Under the pieces are notes generated by a model. It saw nothing but the letters and a program-made list of their open reading frames with translations, was not told where the DNA came from and searched no databases. This document shows, piece by piece, positions 8,826 to 13,206 of a stretch of DNA of 13,206 bases. Position numbers and translations under genes: made by a program. Positions within the stretch are counted from its first letter, which is position 1. Each line of letters opens with the position of its first letter. This DNA comes from Pseudomonadota bacterium (GTDB lineage Bacteria; Myxococcota_A; Polyangia; Polyangiales; Polyangiaceae): the NCBI GenBank assembly GCA_023411445.1, contig JAEYOT010000559.1, positions 1-13,206 of the forward strand. The letters are read 5' to 3'.

Positions 8826-9908
8826 TCAACGGCCCAGCGCCAGCGCGGCCCGTGCGATCACCAAGTCCTCATTGGCAGGCACGATGCGCACCGTCACGTG
8901 CGACCGCGCGCTGCTAATCACGGGCTCGCTACGGTCGTTCCGGGCGGCGTCGAGCTCGATGCCCAGCGCGCTCAAGCCCGACAAGGCCAGCTCGCGGACG
9001 AGCGGAGCGTGCTCGCCGATGCCGCCCGTGAACACCACGCAGTCCACGCCGCCGAGCGCCGCGACGTAGGCACCGAGCTGCTTCTTCACGGCGTAGGCGA
9101 AGTGCGCGAGCGCGAGGCGCGCCGCGCCGTCACCCGCGGCGGCGCGCGCCGTCAGCTCTTCGACGTCCGCGCTGCCGGCGATGCCCTTGAGGCCGCTCTC
9201 GTGGTTGACCAGCTGCTCCAACTGGTCGAGCGAGTAGCCCCGCTCACGCGCGAGGTGGAACAGCACGCCCGGATCCAGGTCGCCGGTCCGTGAGCCCATG
9301 GGAATGCCGCCGCTGGGCGTAAACCCCATGGTGGTGTCGATGCAGCGACCGCCCAGCACGGCCGCCATGCTGGCACCGCTGCCCAAATGCGCGACGATCA
9401 AGCGCTCTGGCGCGGGCTCTGGCAAGGAGCTCAGCACGTGCTCATACGACAGGCCATGGAAGCCGTAGCGCCGGATCCCCTCGCGGTACAGCTTGTCCGG
9501 CAAGGGCAAGCGCCTCGCGAGCTCGGGCAAGTCGTGGTGAAACGCCGTGTCGAAGCAGCACACGTGACGCGCCCGCGGCAGCAGCGACAGCGCCTCGCGT
9601 AAGAGCGTGAGCGCGGGCGGCAGGTGCAAGGGCGCTAGCTCCGAGATCCGCTCCAGCCGCTCCAGTAGCGCCTCATCCACCAGCACCGGAGCGGTGAGCT
9701 CCGAGCCGCCGTGCACCATGCGATGCCCGACCAGGTCCGGCTCACCTGCGGAGCTGCGGACACGCTCCAGCACGTGCGTCAACAGCTTACGCGGCTGCTC
9801 GGTCCGCAGCGAGCCGGAGGAGAGCTCCTCCTCGTTCTCGCCCGCAAAGCGAAAGACGCGAAACTTCAGCGTGGAGGAGCCGGCGTTCAGCGAGAGGACG
9901 AGCGTCAC
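8826..9908 (-). CDS. ackA: Acetate kinase
   Basis: This cytoplasmic protein converts acetyl phosphate and ADP to acetate and ATP. Its 360 residues carry the family signatures: LNAGSSTLKF (7-16) with Asn8, Arg62 in GHRMVHGG, catalytic Asp119 in FDTAFH, His150 in RRYGFHG, His173 in AHLGSGAS, and Arg206 in GIPMGSRTGDLDPG, then NHESGLKGIAG and FTGGIGEH. It is shorter than the roughly 400 residues of the Escherichia coli enzyme, but all active-site motifs are present. The GTG at 9908 overlaps the phosphoketolase stop as GTGA, and the protein starts normally there (VTLVLSLNAGSS); the frame open further upstream would add a non-homologous basic stretch. Its position directly after phosphoketolase gives the complete acetyl-phosphate ATP-yielding step. 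Translation is probably coupled. Confidence 0.95.
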   Translation of the reverse strand: MTLVLSLNAGSSTLKFRVFRFAGENEEELSSGSLRTEQPRKLLTHVLERVRSSAGEPDLVGHRMVHGGSELTAPVLVDEALLERLERISELAPLHLPPALTLLREALSLLPRARHVCCFDTAFHHDLPELARRLPLPDKLYREGIRRYGFHGLSYEHVLSSLPEPAPERLIVAHLGSGASMAAVLGGRCIDTTMGFTPSGGIPMGSRTGDLDPGVLFHLARERGYSLDQLEQLVNHESGLKGIAGSADVEELTARAAAGDGAARLALAHFAYAVKKQLGAYVAALGGVDCVVFTGGIGEHAPLVRELALSGLSALGIELDAARNDRSEPVISSARSHVTVRIVPANEDLVIARAALALGR

Positions 9909-12253
9909 GCGCCGCCCGGCCAGCGAAAGCCCTGAATCTCGGGCAGATCTTCGAAGCAGGCGCGCACGTAGTCGTGATGCCGGGCGAGCGCCGCCTCGCA
10001 TTCTCGCACGAGGTGCTGGGTGTGCGGGTGCTGCCGGCGCGCGTGCTTGAGCGCCAGCATGGAGAGGTGAAAGCGGCTGGTCTGGTTGAGCACGACCATG
10101 TCGAACGGCGTGGTGGTGGTGCCCTCCTCGCGGTAGCCGCGCACATGAAAACGTCCCGGATCCGGCCGCCCGTGCAGCAGCTGGTGCACGGCGCCCGGGT
10201 AGCCGTGAAACGCGAACACGACCTGCGCATCGCGCGTGAACAGCTCCTCGAAGCGCTCGCTGTTCATGCCGTGCGGGTGCTGGTCGGGCGTGGCCAGCGT
10301 CATCAGGTCGACCACGTTGACGACGCGGATGGCGAGCCCCGCGGCGTGCTCACGCAGCCACGCCGCCGCCGCGAGCGTCTCTTGCGTCGCGGTGTCGCCG
10401 GCGCAGGCCAGCACTACGTCCGGTGTCTGCTGCCCCTCGGTGCCGGCCCAGCTCCACGTGGACGCGCCGAGCTCACAATGGCGCTTGGCGCTCTCCAGGC
10501 TCAGCCACTGTAGCTGCGGCTGCTTGTCGATGATGATGAGGTTGACGTGATCTTTGCTGCGCAAGCAGTGGTCCGCCACGGAGAGCAGGCAGTTCGCGTC
10601 CGGCGGCAGGTACACGCGGGCGACGCTGCCCTTCTTGGACAAGATGGTATCCATGAAACCCGGACCCTGGTGGCTGAAGCCGTTGTGATCGTTGCGCCAG
10701 CAGGTGGACGTGAGCAAGTAGTTCAAAGACGGCACGGACGCGCGCCACGGCAGCTCCGCGCACGCCTCCAGCCACTTGGCGTGCTGCGTCGCCATCGAGG
10801 CCACGATCAGCGCGAAGGCCTCGTAGGTGGCGAACATGCCGTGCCGGCCGGTCAAGGTGTAGCCCTCGAGCCAGCCCTGGCAGTTGTGCTCGCTGAGCAC
10901 CTCCATCACGCGGCCGTCTGGGGAGACGCGCTCGTCGCCCGGGACGGGCGGCGCCACCAAGCAGCGCGTCTCGCGCTCGAACACGGCGCCCAGGCGATTG
11001 GAGTTGGTCTCGTCCGGGCACATCAGCCGAAACGTGGTCGGGTTGTCGCGGTAGATATCGCGCAAGAGCTGGCCCAGCTGCCGCGTGGACTCGTGCAGCT
11101 CGCGGCCCGGCTGCTCCACGCGCAGCGCGTAGGCGTCCAGCGGCGGGATGCTGAGCGGCTTGCTCTCCGTGCCCGGGTTGGCGAGCGGGTTACTGCTCAT
11201 GCGCCGTCGGCCGCGCGGCGCGAGCGCGGCCAGCTCTGCGCGCAGCGCCCCGCGCTCGTCGAACAGCTCCTCGGGCCGGTAGCTCTTCAGCCAGCGCTCC
11301 AGCGCCTGCAAGTGCTCCGGGTTGGTGCGCACCTGCGAGACCGGCACTTGGTGCGAGCGGAACGTGCCCTCGATTTGCTTGCCGTCCACCTCGCGCGGCC
11401 CGGTCCAGCCCTTGGGCGTCCGCAGCACGATCGCTGGCCAGACTGGCCGCGCCGAGACGCTGCCTGCCTCGCGCGCTCGTCGTTGGATGTCGCGGATGCT
11501 GTCCAGGCACGCATCCAGCACGCCCTCGAGCTGCTCGTGAACCCGCTCCGGCTCGCTGCCCTCGACGAAGTGCGCCGCGTAACCGTGGCCGGCGAGCAGC
11601 CGCGCGATGTCCTCGTCGCTGCTGCGGCCCAGCACCGTCGGGCCGGCGATCTTGTAGCCGTTGAGGTGCAGGATCGGCAGCACCGCGCCGTCCCGCACGG
11701 GGTTCAGGAAGCTGATGCCCTTCCAAGCACCTTCGAGCGGACCCGTCTCCGCTTCGCCATCGCCGACTACGGCCGCGACGATCAAGTCCGGGCTATCGAA
11801 GGCGGCGCCGAACGCGTGCGATAGCACGTAGCCCAGCTCACCCCCTTCGTGGATCGAGCCGGGCGTATCCGGACCGGCGTGGCTGGGGATACCGCCCGGC
11901 GTCGAGAACTGGCGAAACAAGCGGCGGAGGCCCGCTTCATCGCGCGTGATGTGCGGGTAGATCTCGGAGTACGTGCCCTCCAAGTACGCGTTCGCCACCA
12001 CCGCCGGCCCGCCGTGCCCAGGACCTGCCATAAAGAGCACGTTCAGGTCGTCCCTCACAATCACGCGGTTGAGGTGCGCGGCGATCAGGTTCAGCCCGGG
12101 TGAGGTGCCCCAATGACCGAGCAGCCGCGACTTGATGTGCTCGGGCCGAAGCGGCTCGCGCAAGAGCGGGTTGTCCTGCAGGTAAATCTGGCCCACCGTG
12201 AGGTAGTTGGCTGCGCGAAAGTACGCGTCCAGCGCTGCGTGACGACCGCTCAT
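9905..12253 (-). CDS. xfp: Phosphoketolase (xylulose-5-phosphate/fructose-6-phosphate)
   Basis: This thiamine-diphosphate enzyme splits xylulose 5-phosphate (and in many members fructose 6-phosphate) with phosphate into acetyl phosphate and glyceraldehyde 3-phosphate or erythrose 4-phosphate. Its 782 residues are normal for the family. Visible motifs are GHWGTSPGLN (46-55), GPGHGG (77-82), SHAGPDTPGSIHEGGELGY (124-142), the ThDP/Mg motif GDGEAETGPLEGAW (164-177) with Asn198, and GWLEGYTLTGRHGMFATYE in the second half. Which of the two sugar substrates it prefers cannot be read. The ATG overlaps the ccoS stop (ATGA) and its stop overlaps the ackA start, so it is probably translationally coupled on both sides. 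The acetyl phosphate goes to acetate kinase next door. The pair yields ATP without respiration. Confidence 0.97.
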   Translation of the reverse strand: MSGRHAALDAYFRAANYLTVGQIYLQDNPLLREPLRPEHIKSRLLGHWGTSPGLNLIAAHLNRVIVRDDLNVLFMAGPGHGGPAVVANAYLEGTYSEIYPHITRDEAGLRRLFRQFSTPGGIPSHAGPDTPGSIHEGGELGYVLSHAFGAAFDSPDLIVAAVVGDGEAETGPLEGAWKGISFLNPVRDGAVLPILHLNGYKIAGPTVLGRSSDEDIARLLAGHGYAAHFVEGSEPERVHEQLEGVLDACLDSIRDIQRRAREAGSVSARPVWPAIVLRTPKGWTGPREVDGKQIEGTFRSHQVPVSQVRTNPEHLQALERWLKSYRPEELFDERGALRAELAALAPRGRRRMSSNPLANPGTESKPLSIPPLDAYALRVEQPGRELHESTRQLGQLLRDIYRDNPTTFRLMCPDETNSNRLGAVFERETRCLVAPPVPGDERVSPDGRVMEVLSEHNCQGWLEGYTLTGRHGMFATYEAFALIVASMATQHAKWLEACAELPWRASVPSLNYLLTSTCWRNDHNGFSHQGPGFMDTILSKKGSVARVYLPPDANCLLSVADHCLRSKDHVNLIIIDKQPQLQWLSLESAKRHCELGASTWSWAGTEGQQTPDVVLACAGDTATQETLAAAAWLREHAAGLAIRVVNVVDLMTLATPDQHPHGMNSERFEELFTRDAQVVFAFHGYPGAVHQLLHGRPDPGRFHVRGYREEGTTTTPFDMVVLNQTSRFHLSMLALKHARRQHPHTQHLVRECEAALARHHDYVRACFEDLPEIQGFRWPGGA

Positions 12254-12408
12254 GACCGGCGCTCCGGCTGCGTGGGCTCGTGGAGCGCGCGTACGGCGGG
12301 CGTGCGCAAGTCGTCGAATTGGCCACCTCGGGTCGCCCAGGCGAACGCCAGGACAGCTGCGAGCGATAGCAGCAGCGTGATCGGCAAGATGACGAAGAGG
12401 ATGCTCAT
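12250..12408 (-). CDS. ccoS: cbb3-type cytochrome oxidase assembly protein CcoS
   Basis: This 52-residue protein starts MSILFVILPITLLLSLAAVL. A single N-terminal membrane helix (about residues 3-24) is followed by AWATRGGQFDDLRTPAVRAL, the classical CcoS pattern (W-x-x-R-x-G-Q-[FY]-D-D-L-x-x-P). CcoS is needed to insert haem and copper cofactors into cbb3 oxidase, the high-affinity terminal oxidase of the inner membrane. Both ends use ATGA 4-base overlaps: with ccoI upstream and phosphoketolase downstream. It normally follows ccoI, as here. What follows is unusual, since central-metabolism genes continue the operon. The gene is easy to miss because of its size. Confidence 0.9.
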   Translation of the reverse strand: MSILFVILPITLLLSLAAVLAFAWATRGGQFDDLRTPAVRALHEPTQPERRS

Positions 12409-13206
12409 GGTGGTTCTCGTTCGAAGGTCTTGGCGCGAAGCGCGAGCGAAACGACGGAGATGGAGCTGAGCGGCATCATAATCGCTGCCACGAGCGGGCT
12501 CAAGATGCCCACCACTGCTAGCGCGATGCCCACCAGGTTGTAAGTCAGAGAGATGGCGATACCGCGCCGGATGACGGCCAGCGCGCGGCGCGAGCCCAAC
12601 ACCGCGGCCGTAACGGGCGCTAGCCCGCTGCGTGTGGCGAAAACGTCAGCTGCGCGCAAGCACGTTTCAGCGCCGCCGTGGATCGCCATGCCCACCGTAG
12701 CCGCTGCCATGGCGGCGGCGTCATTCACGCCATCGCCGACCATGATCACGCGCTCACCGCGCTGGCGCAGCTCCTGAACCCGCGCCAGCTTCGCTTCAGG
12801 CGACTGCCCACCGCGAGCGTTCGCCCGAGCGACGCCCAGCTCCCGCGCCACGCCGTCGACCACGCTCTGGTGATCTCCCGACAAGATCTCGAAACGGTAG
12901 CCTAGCTCTGCCAGCTGCTTCAAGTTGGCGCGCGCCTCCGGTCGCAGGGCGTCGCCAAAGGCCGCGACGGCGCGCACCTCTCCGGATGCGGCGAGCACGA
13001 TCGGCGTGCGGCACCCCGCCGCGTGCGCCTGCACCGCCACCTCCGCCCAAGCGGGCAGACCGCCGAGCTCACGCTCAACGAGCGCCGCGGAGCCGACCAG
13101 CAGCGCCTCCCCCGCGACACAGCCGCGGAGGCCGCCCTGCGGGAGCTCTTCCAGCTCGCTGACTTTGAGCTCATTGGCGGGAAACGCGCGCTGAATGGAC
13201 CGCGCC
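12405..13206 (-). CDS. ccoI: Copper-transporting P-type ATPase CcoI/FixI, C-terminal part (cut by window edge)
   Basis: The frame is open to the right edge, giving 266 visible residues with no start inside the window. It covers the end of the nucleotide-binding and phosphorylation domains and the last two membrane helices. Motifs are LLVGS, LSGDH, SPEAK, the hinge VGDGVNDAAAMA, then YNLVGIALAVVGILSP and MMPLSSISVVSLALR, the P1B-type C-terminus with its SS pair. The DKTGT phosphorylation site and metal-binding helix lie outside. CcoI exports copper across the inner membrane for cbb3 oxidase assembly. The specific call over a generic CopA rests on the following ccoS; its stop overlaps the ccoS start as ATGA. 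Other cco genes are probably to the right. Confidence 0.88.
   Translation of the reverse strand, partial: ARSIQRAFPANELKVSELEELPQGGLRGCVAGEALLVGSAALVERELGGLPAWAEVAVQAHAAGCRTPIVLAASGEVRAVAAFGDALRPEARANLKQLAELGYRFEILSGDHQSVVDGVARELGVARANARGGQSPEAKLARVQELRQRGERVIMVGDGVNDAAAMAAATVGMAIHGGAETCLRAADVFATRSGLAPVTAAVLGSRRALAVIRRGIAISLTYNLVGIALAVVGILSPLVAAIMMPLSSISVVSLALRAKTFEREPP

Noticed and set aside
10547..11824. 425-residue plus-strand open frame
   Set aside because: It is antisense to phosphoketolase, Arg/Ala/Leu-rich without recognisable motifs, and explained by codon bias in GC-rich DNA.

Overview
The window is GC-rich DNA, roughly two-thirds G+C by eye, and gene-dense. It looks like a chromosomal segment of a delta-proteobacterial or myxobacterial type organism (Myxococcota/Polyangia is my best guess, inferred from the high GC, the large hybrid histidine kinases and the sigma-54-like promoters). 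No rRNA, tRNA, CRISPR, insertion sequence or phage gene was seen. No gene-free stretch exceeds 300 bases.

Layout, left to right. (1) A universal stress protein gene runs off the left edge on the minus strand. It is divergent from a 71-residue coiled-coil ORF and a beta-CASP metallo-beta-lactamase-fold protein on the plus strand. (2) A hemerythrin-like protein and a flavodoxin-like protein form a minus-strand pair. The flavodoxin gene ends inside the 3' end of the beta-CASP gene on the opposite strand. (3) A zinc alcohol dehydrogenase is divergent from hemerythrin. (4) Two overlapping genes encode hybrid sensor kinases: REC-HisKA-HATPase, then PAS-PAS-PAS-HisKA-HATPase-REC. (5) A minus-strand operon reads from the right edge as ccoI (partial), ccoS, phosphoketolase, acetate kinase, universal stress protein and an unrecognised 190-residue protein. 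The first four genes are joined by 4-base stop/start overlaps. The last gene ends inside the 3' end of the second kinase gene on the opposite strand.

The genes read as a low-oxygen and redox-stress island. CcoI/CcoS mature the high-affinity cbb3 oxidase. Phosphoketolase and acetate kinase make ATP from sugar phosphates without respiration. The alcohol dehydrogenase handles reducing equivalents, hemerythrin binds or senses O2/NO, flavodoxin carries electrons, and the two USPs are typical of growth arrest. The pathway logic is inferred from known families.

The most unusual signal is regulatory. Seven genes carry a sigma-54-type -24/-12 element (YGG-N9-YTGC), and in six of them it sits 12-14 bases before the start codon. 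Transcription would then begin at or just before the start codon, implying leaderless or near-leaderless mRNAs. In addition, the heptamer GGCGCAA (or its complement) occurs four times in the two divergent intergenic regions (about 365 bases in total), and I found it once elsewhere in the window. These are candidate sites for a shared activator, which is not encoded here.
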